From: JASGJS01 sp047601185
GTDB lineage: Bacteria > Pseudomonadota > Gammaproteobacteria > JAURND01
Length of the DNA: 64,000 nt
Reading direction: 5' to 3'
NCBI GenBank assembly: GCA_047601185.1
Contig: JASGJS010000001.1
Coordinates: 868,001 to 932,000, forward strand
The notes below the pieces were generated by a model that saw nothing but the letters and a program-made list of their open reading frames with translations, did not search any database and was not told the origin of the DNA. Below are positions 41,873-51,195 of the stretch, piece by piece (position 1 is the stretch's first letter; every line of letters begins with the position of its first letter). Position numbers and translations under genes: made by a program.

Positions 41873-43459
41873 CTACTTAGACCTAGAGAAGCTTGAATCT
41901 CCTGCAAGTGCACTTCCGAGTGACTCTTCATCGACAGAGCTTAGTACAACATAATCCTGTTTTTCGTTGTTACCTTTGCTTGCTGTTTGTGGAGATTGTA
42001 GGCTCCGATCTAAATCTTCCAGTTTTCGATGCTTTTCCTCAGAAACTAACTCAGAGCTATCTGAGCTTTTTAAGAGAGGTGTTTTTTCTTGATTATCATT
42101 TGCGGTTTTACGGCTCTTAGAGGTTGAAGAATTTGCTCCCTTGGAATCAAGCAGCTTTGGGCTGGGATCCTGTTGAGCAAGGGCATTAGCTTTAGATTGA
42201 GTATAGCGATAAGCACCATAAAAGACGATGAATGCTGCAGCAGCAATAATAGCCGTCAGTTGTAAAGCTGTTAGATTAAGAGAAGTTAGTTTGGGGCCTT
42301 CAAAGTCTAATATTTTATTGGCCAGTGTAGCATCAGAACCCTTGATAGCCTTAATACCAATAGCAGCGTAACTGCCTCCTATCACACCAGCATCTAGCAC
42401 TAAAAGAGAAGCGAAAGCTGTCGACATCAATTTGGCGGCTGACTGATCTGTTGCTAAAGAGTGTTTTAAATTCTCCGTAGTTTGTTCTTTTTGTTCCAGT
42501 TCATTAAGCTCCTTTCTTCCTCGTTCTATTTTGACTTGAAAATCGATTTCCTTTTGTGCCATTTGATAGGCAGTTGCTCCGTCCATAGAAAAATTTTGAC
42601 GTTGATCGTCAATCACATCTAGAACCTTTTTAATATTTTCTTCTTCGGCGCTTTGTTCTGTCGCTCTTTTACGGAATGATTTTGAATCTTGAAGAAGCGT
42701 TGTTGTTTGATCAAATCCTCCGGTTAAAACGATTTCCGTAATTTTGATGCTTTCACTCGCTGTATTGGGTTTTTCCTCTTTCTTATCCTGAATGATGGAC
42801 GGCTCCCTTCGGATTGGAGGGTTAATGGCATTAAACAGGCTTGCATAATAATTGCCGAACCCAGTAACAGTTGTTTGGTTTTCTCCGGCAGTTAACTCTT
42901 CACTTTTTCCTACGGTTAAATCACGCTTTACATAGACATGCGTTGTCATGGTTTCCAGAAGGGTTTCGGAATGAATTTTCGCCAAATCCGTTCTTAAATT
43001 GCAGAGATCATCAGTGAGTAATTTCAATGTATGACCTTTAGATTTATCATCCTGAGTAGCGGAGTTTAAATATTGTTCCAGAAAATTGGCTCTGTGAACT
43101 TCTTCTGCGCTCTTTCCTGTCATTTTATGATATTGATGATTGAAATTTCGATTTAAATTGACGATGGCGCGATCTAAGTTTTCAAACAGAGTATTCTTTA
43201 ACAATTTTTGATGTTGTTCTTTATATACTTTGGCTTTTTCATTATAGTCTTTTTCAGCTTTTATAATATCGTTATTAATTTTTTGGCTTTGAAAAAAGAG
43301 GGGCTTTTGTTTTCTAAGCAGTGAAATTTTAACTTTGGCTTCCTGTAATTGATCGGCCGACATATGGAACATGTCTATATCTGCTTTAAGCTGTTCAATT
43401 GCCTTGCCATTTTTTGTTAACGCTGTCAGCGCATTTGCAATTTCATCTGAAAGTTTCAT
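41873..43459 (-). CDS. Large coiled-coil two-TM protein, putative effector
   Basis: This 528-residue protein has no family I recognise. Residues about 1-130 and 275-340 are predicted coiled coil (KVYKEQHQKLLKNTLFENLD; KIERGRKELNELEQKEQTTE). Two membrane helices lie near 343-368 and 395-418. A long, polar, serine-rich tail follows and ends in an acidic patch (SSVDEESLGSALAGDSSFSR). It has no signal peptide. This layout recalls Legionella or Coxiella Dot/Icm effectors with an E-block and vacuolar membrane hairpin, but no secretion genes are in the window. Confidence 0.6.
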   Translation of the reverse strand: MKLSDEIANALTALTKNGKAIEQLKADIDMFHMSADQLQEAKVKISLLRKQKPLFFQSQKINNDIIKAEKDYNEKAKVYKEQHQKLLKNTLFENLDRAIVNLNRNFNHQYHKMTGKSAEEVHRANFLEQYLNSATQDDKSKGHTLKLLTDDLCNLRTDLAKIHSETLLETMTTHVYVKRDLTVGKSEELTAGENQTTVTGFGNYYASLFNAINPPIRREPSIIQDKKEEKPNTASESIKITEIVLTGGFDQTTTLLQDSKSFRKRATEQSAEEENIKKVLDVIDDQRQNFSMDGATAYQMAQKEIDFQVKIERGRKELNELEQKEQTTENLKHSLATDQSAAKLMSTAFASLLVLDAGVIGGSYAAIGIKAIKGSDATLANKILDFEGPKLTSLNLTALQLTAIIAAAAFIVFYGAYRYTQSKANALAQQDPSPKLLDSKGANSSTSKSRKTANDNQEKTPLLKSSDSSELVSEEKHRKLEDLDRSLQSPQTASKGNNEKQDYVVLSSVDEESLGSALAGDSSFSRSK

Positions 43460-43641
43460 AATATTACCTTGTTAGGCTGAATACGGTATTGCATCGGGTT
43501 ATATGGATTCTTATGATAGTGTAACCTCTTAAAATTAATTAAATATTAAGAGATTATCATTATTTTTTTGGCAAGAGCAGGTTTGATAGACAAAATGCAA
43601 GAAACGGTTGAAGATATTATGATCAGTGTTAAAATAAAAGC

Positions 43642-43806
43642 ATGAAAAACATCTACTTTCTTAAATTAATCGAAGCTATTCCCGCCCTTGTACAGGCTCA
43701 GTTTGACGCGGAAATGCGATTCCGCATGAGCGCTGCCAAAGGCTCGCCGCAAGCAGGCTTGGCGATATTAGCTCAATTGGACCAACATTTCCAAAAGAAC
43801 GCGTAA
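43642..43806 (+). CDS. Short hypothetical peptide
   Basis: A 54-residue open frame (MKNIYFLKLIEAIPALVQAQ onward) predicts one amphipathic helical protein without a signal or membrane segment. The ribosome site is weak (AAAAG). It lies in a 490-bp gap otherwise filled by a family-B repeat, which starts about 20 bp after its stop. Coding status is uncertain. Confidence 0.35.
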   Translation: MKNIYFLKLIEAIPALVQAQFDAEMRFRMSAAKGSPQAGLAILAQLDQHFQKNA

Positions 43807-43827
43807 CTACTCGCGGCTCGACCTTTA

Positions 43828-43910
43828 AATTCTATGAGGACTTGAGTGGCGAGCTGTTGCCTTCTCCCCCCTGTGGGAGAAGGTGCCCGATAGGGCGGAT
43901 GAGGGGTAAC
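43828..43910. repeat. Family B repeat element, copy 4
   Basis: This copy has the layout of the 12536 copy: ATTCTATGAGGACTTGAGTG, GCGAGCTGTTGCC, the CCTTCTCCCCC/GGGAGAAGG hairpin and GCCCGATAGGGCGGATGAGG with GGTAAC. It lies just upstream of elyC. Confidence 0.8.
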
Positions 43911-43952
43911 GCCTTTCCGCTACAATGAGGCTTTTAAGGAGCACCCCCCACG

Positions 43953-44690
43953 ATGGGCTTTATCATGAAAAAAATCCTCTCCAGCTTCTTCTTGCCGTTG
44001 CCGATTATCTGGATATTGTTACTGGTGGGCCTATGCCTGCTGTTTTTTACCCATAAGCAGACGGCGGGGAAGGTGATGGTATTGGTCGCGATGGTCATTT
44101 TCACCTTGGCGGTGACGCCGCTTTCGATCTATTTAATGAAGCCCCTGGAGTTACGTTATCCCCCCTTATTAACGCCGCCCGCGGTTAAATATATCGTGGT
44201 ATTAGGGGGTGGGCAGATTTATGCTAAGGGTTATCCACCTAATGCGCAGCTGGGGTTATCTACTTTATCGCGTTTAGTAGAGGGGATTCGGCTTTACCGA
44301 ACGGCGCCGGGTGCTAAGTTATTGTTATCAGGGGGTGGGGCGTATCAGCTGCGGCCTGAGGCAGTGACGATGCAACTGACGGCAGTGGCGCTGGGAGTTA
44401 AACCGGGGGATATTGTGGTCGATACCCGCTCTAGAGATACGGAAGAACAGGCGAAAAAGATTAAAGCAATGGTTGGGGATCAGCCATTTGTCTTGGTGTC
44501 GGCGGGGTATCATTTGCCGCGGGCGATGGCATTGTTTGAGCGGGAGGGGTTGCATCCGGTTCCAGCGCCGACGGAGTTATTCGCGACCGGGGTGGTAGGG
44601 GCGGTAAGGTGGATTAGTATTAAAAATATCAATACCTTATATTATGCATTGCATGAGTATATGGGGCTATTATGGATCAAGGTGAGATGA
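43953..44690 (+). CDS. elyC: ElyC-like DUF218 envelope protein
   Basis: ElyC/SanA/YdcF-type proteins act in envelope integrity; E. coli ElyC affects peptidoglycan synthesis at low temperature. The 245-residue product has two N-terminal membrane helices (about 14-33 and 39-58) and a DUF218 domain. Its motifs are YIVVLGGGQIYAKGYPPNAQ, KLLLSGGGAY, SRDTEEQAKKIK and FVLVSAGYHLPRAMALFERE. Start and spacing match E. coli ElyC. Confidence 0.85.
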   Translation: MGFIMKKILSSFFLPLPIIWILLLVGLCLLFFTHKQTAGKVMVLVAMVIFTLAVTPLSIYLMKPLELRYPPLLTPPAVKYIVVLGGGQIYAKGYPPNAQLGLSTLSRLVEGIRLYRTAPGAKLLLSGGGAYQLRPEAVTMQLTAVALGVKPGDIVVDTRSRDTEEQAKKIKAMVGDQPFVLVSAGYHLPRAMALFEREGLHPVPAPTELFATGVVGAVRWISIKNINTLYYALHEYMGLLWIKVR

Positions 44691-44734
44691 AGAGAGTTTA
44701 GAAATGCTCGAAGCTTGAGAAACGCTTGAAGCTC

Positions 44735-44790
44735 GGTGTGGTGCCTTCTCCCCTCCGTGGGAGAAGGTGCCGATAGGCGGATGAGGGGGT
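44735..44790. repeat. Family B repeat element, short form
   Basis: GGTGTGGTGCCTTCTCCCCT, GGGAGAAGG and GCCGATAGGCGGATGAGG match the short form of this family seen at 30561 and 60314. It lies between the convergent elyC and glmU ends. Confidence 0.8.
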
Positions 44791-44793
44791 AAA

Positions 44794-46155
44794 TTAATCC
44801 CTTGTTTTGGGCTTCCACCCATCGATAGTGCGTTGCTTATTGCGCGCAATGGTGAGCTTGTGGGCAGGAGCTTTGGTGGTAATGGTGGAACCTGCTGCGA
44901 TATAAGCGCCGGTTTCGACCACAACGGGGGCAATGAGTTGGCTGTCACAGCCGACAAATGCATTGTCTTCGATGAGGGTCTGATGCTTTTCAACCCCATC
45001 ATAATTCACGGTAATGGAGCCTGCGCCCATGTTGACGTTTTTACCGAGTGTGGCATCGCCGATATAGCTTAAATGGGGCACTTTACTGCCTTCACCCAAC
45101 TGGCTGTTTTTAATCTCAACAAAATTGCCCACTTTGTTATGTGCAGTGAGGCGAGTGCCGGGACGAATGCGCGCAAAAGGTCCGACGACACAATGATCGC
45201 CAATGACGGCATCTTCGATCACACAATTAGGCTCAATTTTGACATGATTACCTAAGGTAACGTTGCGTAATACGTTATTGGCTGCAATGGTGGTGTGGTG
45301 TCCCACTTTGATCGTTCCTTCTAGCACCACATTCACATCGAGCTGCACATCAGTATCTGTGCTGACCTGACCGCGGATATCGAGGCGGTGGGGGTCCATG
45401 ACGGTGACACCAACTTCCATCAATTGATGAGCTTGTTGCACTTGGTAATAACGTTCTAATCGGGATAATTCTAAGAGATTATTAACACCTTGCACTTCTT
45501 GGGGACATTGAGCGGATATTCCCGCTACAGGGGTATCATCAGAGACTGCCATCGCGACGATGTCGGTGAGATAATATTCGTTTTGCGCGTTTTGCTGTTT
45601 AATTCGTGGTAGCCAAGTCTTTAGATGCTGTGCGGTGGTGGTTAAAATACCGGTATTGATTTCTTGGATGGCTAATTGGGCCGGATCTGCATCTTTTTGC
45701 TCCACAATTTTTAAGATATTGCCGGTGGTATCGCGCACAATCCGGCCAAACCCTGCCGGTTTTTCTAATTGTGTCACCACTAAGCCTAAAGCTTCGGGCG
45801 GTGTTTGATTCAGTAAGTCATGGAGGGTTGCGGTCGTGATCAGCGGAACATCGCCATACAGCACTAACACGCGATCGGCGTCTTCTAAATGCGGCAACAC
45901 TTGCGCCACGGCATGACCGGTGCCACATTGTTCAGCTTGATGGACCCAGGTGACCGGCAAATGCGCCATTTCGGTGGGGACGCGATCTCCGCCGTTACCA
46001 TACACCACATAAATCTGTTTGGGGGATAAACTGAGGGCAGTATTGACCACTCGCTCAAGCAAGGTCATCCCGCCCAAAACATGCAGCACTTTTGGCAATT
46101 CACTGCGCATCCGTTTACCTTTTCCCGCTGCTAAAATCACAATACTTAATGTCAT
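44794..46155 (-). CDS. glmU: Bifunctional GlmU (UDP-GlcNAc synthesis)
   Basis: GlmU acetylates glucosamine-1-phosphate and then uridylylates it to give UDP-GlcNAc for peptidoglycan and LPS. The 453-residue product has the pyrophosphorylase motif LSIVILAAGKGKRMRSELPK. Its C-terminal left-handed beta-helix carries the acetyltransferase site (VGNFVEIKNSQLGEG, HLSYIGDATLGKNVNMGAGS). The frame opens 31 codons upstream, but ATG 46155 matches the family and has an AGGGA site. It is 1 bp after atpC, the common atp-glmU arrangement. Confidence 0.97.
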   Translation of the reverse strand: MTLSIVILAAGKGKRMRSELPKVLHVLGGMTLLERVVNTALSLSPKQIYVVYGNGGDRVPTEMAHLPVTWVHQAEQCGTGHAVAQVLPHLEDADRVLVLYGDVPLITTATLHDLLNQTPPEALGLVVTQLEKPAGFGRIVRDTTGNILKIVEQKDADPAQLAIQEINTGILTTTAQHLKTWLPRIKQQNAQNEYYLTDIVAMAVSDDTPVAGISAQCPQEVQGVNNLLELSRLERYYQVQQAHQLMEVGVTVMDPHRLDIRGQVSTDTDVQLDVNVVLEGTIKVGHHTTIAANNVLRNVTLGNHVKIEPNCVIEDAVIGDHCVVGPFARIRPGTRLTAHNKVGNFVEIKNSQLGEGSKVPHLSYIGDATLGKNVNMGAGSITVNYDGVEKHQTLIEDNAFVGCDSQLIAPVVVETGAYIAAGSTITTKAPAHKLTIARNKQRTIDGWKPKTRD

Positions 46156-46156
46156 A

Positions 46157-46585
46157 CTATCCCTGATGCGCTTTTTTTCGAAGTTGTTGGATGGCACGAA
46201 GTTGAGCTGCTGCTTCAGCCAGTTCGGTGAGGGCTTGGGTATATTCAAATTCCGCAGTTTTATTGGCGATTGCGCTTTCTGCTTGTTTTTTGGCTTCTAA
46301 GGCTGCCGCTTCGTCTAAATGCTCAGCACGAATGGCGGTATCTGCCAGCACGGTGACCACAGTGGTTTGAACTTCTAAAATGCCGCCGGAAATGTAAAAA
46401 ACTTCCTCTTGACCACCTTGTTTGACCACTCGCACAAAGCCAGGCTTCAGGGAAGTGATTAAGGGGGTATGACCGGGTAGAATGCCGAGCTCACCTAAAC
46501 TGCCAGTGGCAACGATCATTTCGGCTAGGCCGCTAAAAATAGCGGATTCTGCACTGACGATATTAAGATGAAAAGTCATAGCCAT
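46157..46585 (-). CDS. atpC: ATP synthase epsilon subunit
   Basis: Epsilon couples rotation to catalysis and inhibits ATP hydrolysis. The 142-residue product starts MAMTFHLNIVSAESAIFSGL. It contains GELGILPGHTPLITSLKPG and the C-terminal helical hairpin (LDEAAALEAKKQAESAIANK). It is 13 bp after atpD. Confidence 0.97.
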   Translation of the reverse strand: MAMTFHLNIVSAESAIFSGLAEMIVATGSLGELGILPGHTPLITSLKPGFVRVVKQGGQEEVFYISGGILEVQTTVVTVLADTAIRAEHLDEAAALEAKKQAESAIANKTAEFEYTQALTELAEAAAQLRAIQQLRKKAHQG

Positions 46586-46598
46586 TACTGTTCTCGGA

Positions 46599-47984
46599 TT
46601 AAGCGGTGGCCGCGAGTGTTTGAGCCTTGGCTTTCACTTCCTCTAAATTGCCGACCATTAAGAAAGCCTGTTCGGGGAGATGGTCGCATTCTCCTTCGAC
46701 GATGGCTTTAAACCCACGAATGGTGTCTTCGAGGGACACGTATTTGCCAGGTTGACCAGTGAAAACTTCGGCAACGAAGAAGGGTTGGGACAAGAAGCGT
46801 TGAATTTTGCGCGCTCGGCGGACGGAGAGTTTGTCTTCTTCTGACAGTTCATCCATCCCCAAAATCGCAATAATGTCTTTCAATTCTTTGTATCGCTGTA
46901 AGGTGCCTTGGACCTTACGCGCCACGGAATAATGTTCTTGGCCGATGATAAGCGGATCTAACTGGCGGCTGGTGGAATCTAATGGATCGATGGCAGGATA
47001 AATCCCCAATTCAGCAATTTGTCGTGATAACACCACGGAGGCATCTAAGTGCGCAAACGTTGTCGCAGGTGAGGGGTCGGTTAAATCGTCTGCCGGCACG
47101 TAAACGGCTTGAATCGAGGTGATGGAGCCAGTTTTGGTGGAGGTAATCCGTTCTTGCAGTACGCCCATTTCTTCTGCGAGGGTGGGTTGATAGCCCACGG
47201 CAGAAGGCATACGGCCCAATAACGCGGAAACTTCGGTACCGGCAAGGGTGTAACGGAAAATGTTATCGATAAATAACAGCACATCGCGGCCTTCATCGCG
47301 GAAACTTTCGGCAATCGTTAAGCCAGTGAGTGCCACGCGTAAACGGTTCCCAGGCGGTTCATTCATTTGGCCGTAGACCAGTGCGACTTTATCCAACACT
47401 TGAGATTCTTTCATTTCGTGGTAGAAGTCGTTGCCTTCTCGGGTACGTTCTCCGACCCCGGCAAACACGGAATAACCGCTATGTTCGATGGCGATATTAC
47501 GGATTAATTCCATAATATTGACGGTTTTGCCGACCCCGGCGCCGCCGAATAAGCCGACTTTACCACCCTTAGCAAAGGGGCAGAGCAGGTCGATGACTTT
47601 AATGCCGGTTTGTAACAGTTCGGTACTCATCGCTTGTTCGGTGAAGGGAGGCGCGGGGCGATGGATAGGTAATTGCTGTTGGCTTTGAATGGGGCCCATG
47701 TCATCGATCGGTTGACCGAGGATATTAATGATGCGGCCGAGGGTGTCTTTGCCGACGGGTACGGTGATCGGGTGACCGGTGTTTTCGACCTTCAGACCCC
47801 GTTTTAATCCTTCGCTGGAACCCATGGCAATGGTTCTGACGATGCCGTCCCCTAGTTGTTGTTGCGTTTCGAGGATGAGGTCATGCTCTACAACGCGTAG
47901 GGCATCATAAATTTTAGGGACGGCATTGCGTGGAAATTCCACATCGATAACTGCGCCGATAATTTCAACTATTTTTCCAGACAT
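46599..47984 (-). CDS. atpD: ATP synthase beta subunit
   Basis: Beta is the catalytic F1 subunit. The product, about 461 residues, has the Walker A GGAGVGKTVNIMELI, the catalytic glutamate region GVGERTREGNDFYHEM and ALTGLTIAESFRDEGRDVLL. ATG 47984 gives the family N-terminus MSGKIVEIIGAVIDVEF; the in-frame GTG at 47999 is rejected. It is separated from atpG by a 240-bp gap filled with a long hairpin, unusual for this operon. Confidence 0.97.
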   Translation of the reverse strand: MSGKIVEIIGAVIDVEFPRNAVPKIYDALRVVEHDLILETQQQLGDGIVRTIAMGSSEGLKRGLKVENTGHPITVPVGKDTLGRIINILGQPIDDMGPIQSQQQLPIHRPAPPFTEQAMSTELLQTGIKVIDLLCPFAKGGKVGLFGGAGVGKTVNIMELIRNIAIEHSGYSVFAGVGERTREGNDFYHEMKESQVLDKVALVYGQMNEPPGNRLRVALTGLTIAESFRDEGRDVLLFIDNIFRYTLAGTEVSALLGRMPSAVGYQPTLAEEMGVLQERITSTKTGSITSIQAVYVPADDLTDPSPATTFAHLDASVVLSRQIAELGIYPAIDPLDSTSRQLDPLIIGQEHYSVARKVQGTLQRYKELKDIIAILGMDELSEEDKLSVRRARKIQRFLSQPFFVAEVFTGQPGKYVSLEDTIRGFKAIVEGECDHLPEQAFLMVGNLEEVKAKAQTLAATA

Positions 47985-48050
47985 GTTTTTACCTATCACT
48001 TTTAAATAAAATGTAACTTGATGTATTTATTGGGCATCAAATACAACTTA

Positions 48051-48188
48051 GACCTTAGAGCCTGATAGAGCCAGGGGACTGGACTGATCAGGACGCCGTG
48101 AATACTTCCTTGTAGGCTTCCTATAAACATCCATGTTTATAGAGACCTGATCAGTTCCAGTCCCTTGGCTCTATCAGGCTCTATGGTC
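48051..48188. repeat. Family D long hairpin, copy D3, inside the atp operon
   Basis: The arms are about 42 bp with two mismatches and one indel: GACCTTAGAGCCTGATAGAG onward, closing at GGTC 48188. The core has ACGCCGTGAATACTTCC, TTGTAGGCT and an inner hairpin CTATAAACATCCATGTTTATAG, with the same CATCC loop as other copies. It separates atpG from atpD. Confidence 0.88.
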
Positions 48189-48226
48189 TCGTGCCAAATT
48201 TTGCTTAGTGCTGATAATCACTAAAA

Positions 48227-49093
48227 TCAATTCAGTGCTTCAGCCCCCGCTGTAATCTCCGCAATTTCTCGCGTAATCGCCGCTTGTCGCGCTTTATTAT
48301 AAATTAATTGTAATTCGCCAATGAGCTCGCTGGCATTTTCCGTAGCATTTTTCATCGCCACCATCCGTGCGGCTTGTTCGCTGGCGATGTTTTCGACCAC
48401 GCCTTGATACACTTGGGTTTCGATATAACGAATCAGCAATAAATTGAGTAAGGCTTTGGCATCAGGTTCGTAAATATAATCCCAATAGCCTACTTTGGGA
48501 TCCTTTGCACTCACTTCCAAAGGCAGCAATTGTTCAAAAATTGGCTGTTGCGTCATCGAATTGACGAATCGATTATAAACCAAATATAAACGATCAATGC
48601 GTTGTTCTGTATAAGCGTCGAGCATGACTTTGACGTTGCCGATCAATTGCATAATACTCGGTGCATCGCCCAAATGACTGACTCGGGCTAAAATGTTGCC
48701 GCCAAATCGCGAAAAAAAACTGTCAGCTTTGGCGCCGATTAACGACAGATCTGAGCCAATATTTTTTTGTTGCCAATCCTGCATTTGATGCAATAAAGCT
48801 TTAAATAAATTCACATTTAAGCTGCCGCATAAACCACGGTCACTGGAAATGACAATATAACCTACCCGTTGGATATTTTCGCGTCCGATTAAAAAAGGAT
48901 GTCGATATTCACTGTGGCTGGCGGCGACATGTCCAATCACATCACGCATTTTTTCGGCATAGGGGCGTGAAGTGCTCATGCGCGTTTGGGCTTTGCGCAT
49001 TTTACTGGCGGCGACAAGTTCCATCGCTTTGGTAATTTTTTGAGTATTTTTAACGCTCGCAATTTTAGTGCGAATCTCTCTGCCGGTTGACAT
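48227..49093 (-). CDS. atpG: ATP synthase gamma subunit
   Basis: Gamma is the central rotating shaft of F1. The 288-residue product starts MSTGREIRTKIASVKNTQKI and has the family core VAASKMRKAQTRM, YIVISSDRGLCGSLNVNLFK and the C-terminal helix NASELIGELQLIYNKARQAA. It overlaps the atpA stop by one base. Confidence 0.97.
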   Translation of the reverse strand: MSTGREIRTKIASVKNTQKITKAMELVAASKMRKAQTRMSTSRPYAEKMRDVIGHVAASHSEYRHPFLIGRENIQRVGYIVISSDRGLCGSLNVNLFKALLHQMQDWQQKNIGSDLSLIGAKADSFFSRFGGNILARVSHLGDAPSIMQLIGNVKVMLDAYTEQRIDRLYLVYNRFVNSMTQQPIFEQLLPLEVSAKDPKVGYWDYIYEPDAKALLNLLLIRYIETQVYQGVVENIASEQAARMVAMKNATENASELIGELQLIYNKARQAAITREIAEITAGAEALN

Positions 49094-50634
49094 TAATAAG
49101 CCTGCGTTTGTTTAAATTCGGTCAAGATGTGTTTAAAGGTTTGTTCAACCTCTGCAGAAAATACCGGATTTTCATTGGTGCTACGCATAAAATCTTGATA
49201 TTTGTCGCGCAAATAGCTATGGAGCGCTTGTTCAAAATCAACGATTTTATTGACGGCGACATCGTCTAAATAGCCTTCATTCACAGCATACAACGTAATG
49301 GCCATTTCGGCGACAGATAAAGGTTGGTATTGTTTTTGTTTTAAAATTTCTGTGACACGTTGGCCGCGCTCTAACTGCTTGCGGGTGGCTTCATCGAGGT
49401 CAGAGGCAAATTGTGAAAATGCTTCTAATTCGCGGAATTGCGCTAAGGTGATTCGAATACTGCCCACCAATTTACGCATCAGTTTAGTTTGAGCAGCACC
49501 ACCGACACGGGAGACCGATAACCCTGGATTAATCGCAGGTCGAATCCCGGCATTAAATAAATCGGTCTGAAGGAAAATTTGACCGTCGGTAATGGAAATC
49601 ACGTTGGTTGGTACGAATGCAGAAACGTCGCCCGCCTGGGTTTCAATAATGGGTAATGCGGTTAAGGAACCGGTGCGGCCTGTGACTTTACCACCCGTGT
49701 GTTTTTCGACGTAAGCGGCATTGACACGTGCGGCACGTTCTAATAAACGAGAATGCAGATAAAAGATATCGCCTGGGAACGCTTCTCGTCCTGGTGGGCG
49801 TCTTAACAGCAAGGAGATTTGACGATAAGCCCAAGCCTGTTTGGTTAAATCATCATAAATAATCAAGGCATCTTCGCCGCGATCACGGAAATATTCACCC
49901 ATCGCACAACCCGCATAAGGTGCGATAAATTGTAATGCGGCGGGATCAGAAGCGGTGGCTGCCACAATGATGGTGTGTCCTAAGGCATCATGTTCTTCTA
50001 ATTTGCGCACCACTGCTGCAATGGAAGAGGCTTTTTGACCAATTGCCACATAAATACATTTAATGCCGGTGCCTTTTTGATTGATAATGGCATCGATCGC
50101 GATCGCGGTTTTACCGGTTTGGCGATCACCAATAATCAATTCACGTTGACCACGTCCAATCGGCACCATGGAGTCGATGGCTTTTAAGCCGGTTTGTACG
50201 GGTTGATCGACCGATTGACGGGTAATCACGCCAGGTGCCACTTTTTCAACGGGAGCAGAATAGGGGGTGGAAAGTTCACCGCGTCCATCAATGGGTTGAC
50301 CTAAGGCATTGAGCACGCGACCCAATAATGCTTCTCCGACCGGCACTTCTAAAATTCGGCCTGTACATTTGACGGTTTGGCCTTCTTCTAAATGTTCATA
50401 AGGACCTAACACCACAGCGCCGACGGAATCCCGTTCTAAGTTCAACGCTAAGCCATACACTTGCCCAGGGAATTCGATCATTTCCCCTAACATCACGTCT
50501 GATAAACCATAAATGCGCACGATGCCATCTTTCAAGCTCACAATGGTGCCTTCGGTACGCACTTCAGGGCCTGCTTCAAAACGGCTGATGCGTTGTTTAA
50601 TAATTTCGCTGATTTCGGTGGAACTCAACTGCAT
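49093..50634 (-). CDS. atpA: ATP synthase alpha subunit
   Basis: Alpha is the non-catalytic nucleotide-binding F1 subunit. The 513-residue product starts MQLSSTEISEIIKQRISRFE. It has the Walker A GDRQTGKTAIAIDAI and the alpha/beta signature PAINPGLSVSRVGGAAQ. It lies 15 bp after atpH in standard order. Confidence 0.98.
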   Translation of the reverse strand: MQLSSTEISEIIKQRISRFEAGPEVRTEGTIVSLKDGIVRIYGLSDVMLGEMIEFPGQVYGLALNLERDSVGAVVLGPYEHLEEGQTVKCTGRILEVPVGEALLGRVLNALGQPIDGRGELSTPYSAPVEKVAPGVITRQSVDQPVQTGLKAIDSMVPIGRGQRELIIGDRQTGKTAIAIDAIINQKGTGIKCIYVAIGQKASSIAAVVRKLEEHDALGHTIIVAATASDPAALQFIAPYAGCAMGEYFRDRGEDALIIYDDLTKQAWAYRQISLLLRRPPGREAFPGDIFYLHSRLLERAARVNAAYVEKHTGGKVTGRTGSLTALPIIETQAGDVSAFVPTNVISITDGQIFLQTDLFNAGIRPAINPGLSVSRVGGAAQTKLMRKLVGSIRITLAQFRELEAFSQFASDLDEATRKQLERGQRVTEILKQKQYQPLSVAEMAITLYAVNEGYLDDVAVNKIVDFEQALHSYLRDKYQDFMRSTNENPVFSAEVEQTFKHILTEFKQTQAY

Positions 50635-50649
50635 GATAAACCTCTTATA

Positions 50650-51195
50650 TTAACGAGTAACTGCTTCGCGTAAACGATTAAGCTGGCCTTGAACTGAGCC
50701 ATCTACAACTTGATCTTGAATTCTGATCGTCATGCCGCCTAATAAAGCCGGATCTACCTCAAACTGGATTAACACCTGAGAGGACAGTTTTTTTTCTAAG
50801 GACGCTTGTAAATGCTGTTTTTCGGCGGTGGTTAATTCAATCGCAGAACGAACGCATACGGGTACGGTATTTTCCGCATCAGCCCGCAGTTGGCGAAAAA
50901 CCTGCAAAATCTGGGGTAATAAAGACAAACGACGATAGACTGCTAAGGTTTTAATAAAATTTTCTTGCGGTGTTTCAACTTGCCCTTGTAACTGTTCTTG
51001 CAAAACATCTTTAAAAATATCAGCTTGTTGTAAAGCCGAATATTGTGGATTTTTAAGGAGATTGACAATCAGAGGATGCTTCACGCATTCCGCCAATAAG
51101 TGCAAAATCTTTGCCCAAGCCTCTAGTTGCTGATGATCACGCGCATATTCAAAGGCTGCTTTGGCGTAAGGTTGGGCGATTTTTGAACTGTTCAT
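50650..51195 (-). CDS. atpH: ATP synthase delta subunit
   Basis: Delta links the peripheral stalk to the top of F1. The 181-residue product has the helical N-terminal domain (IAQPYAKAAFEYARDHQQLE) and the C-terminal signature VDPALLGGMTIRIQDQVVDG with SVQGQLNRL. It overlaps atpF by four bases. Confidence 0.96.
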   Translation of the reverse strand: MNSSKIAQPYAKAAFEYARDHQQLEAWAKILHLLAECVKHPLIVNLLKNPQYSALQQADIFKDVLQEQLQGQVETPQENFIKTLAVYRRLSLLPQILQVFRQLRADAENTVPVCVRSAIELTTAEKQHLQASLEKKLSSQVLIQFEVDPALLGGMTIRIQDQVVDGSVQGQLNRLREAVTR

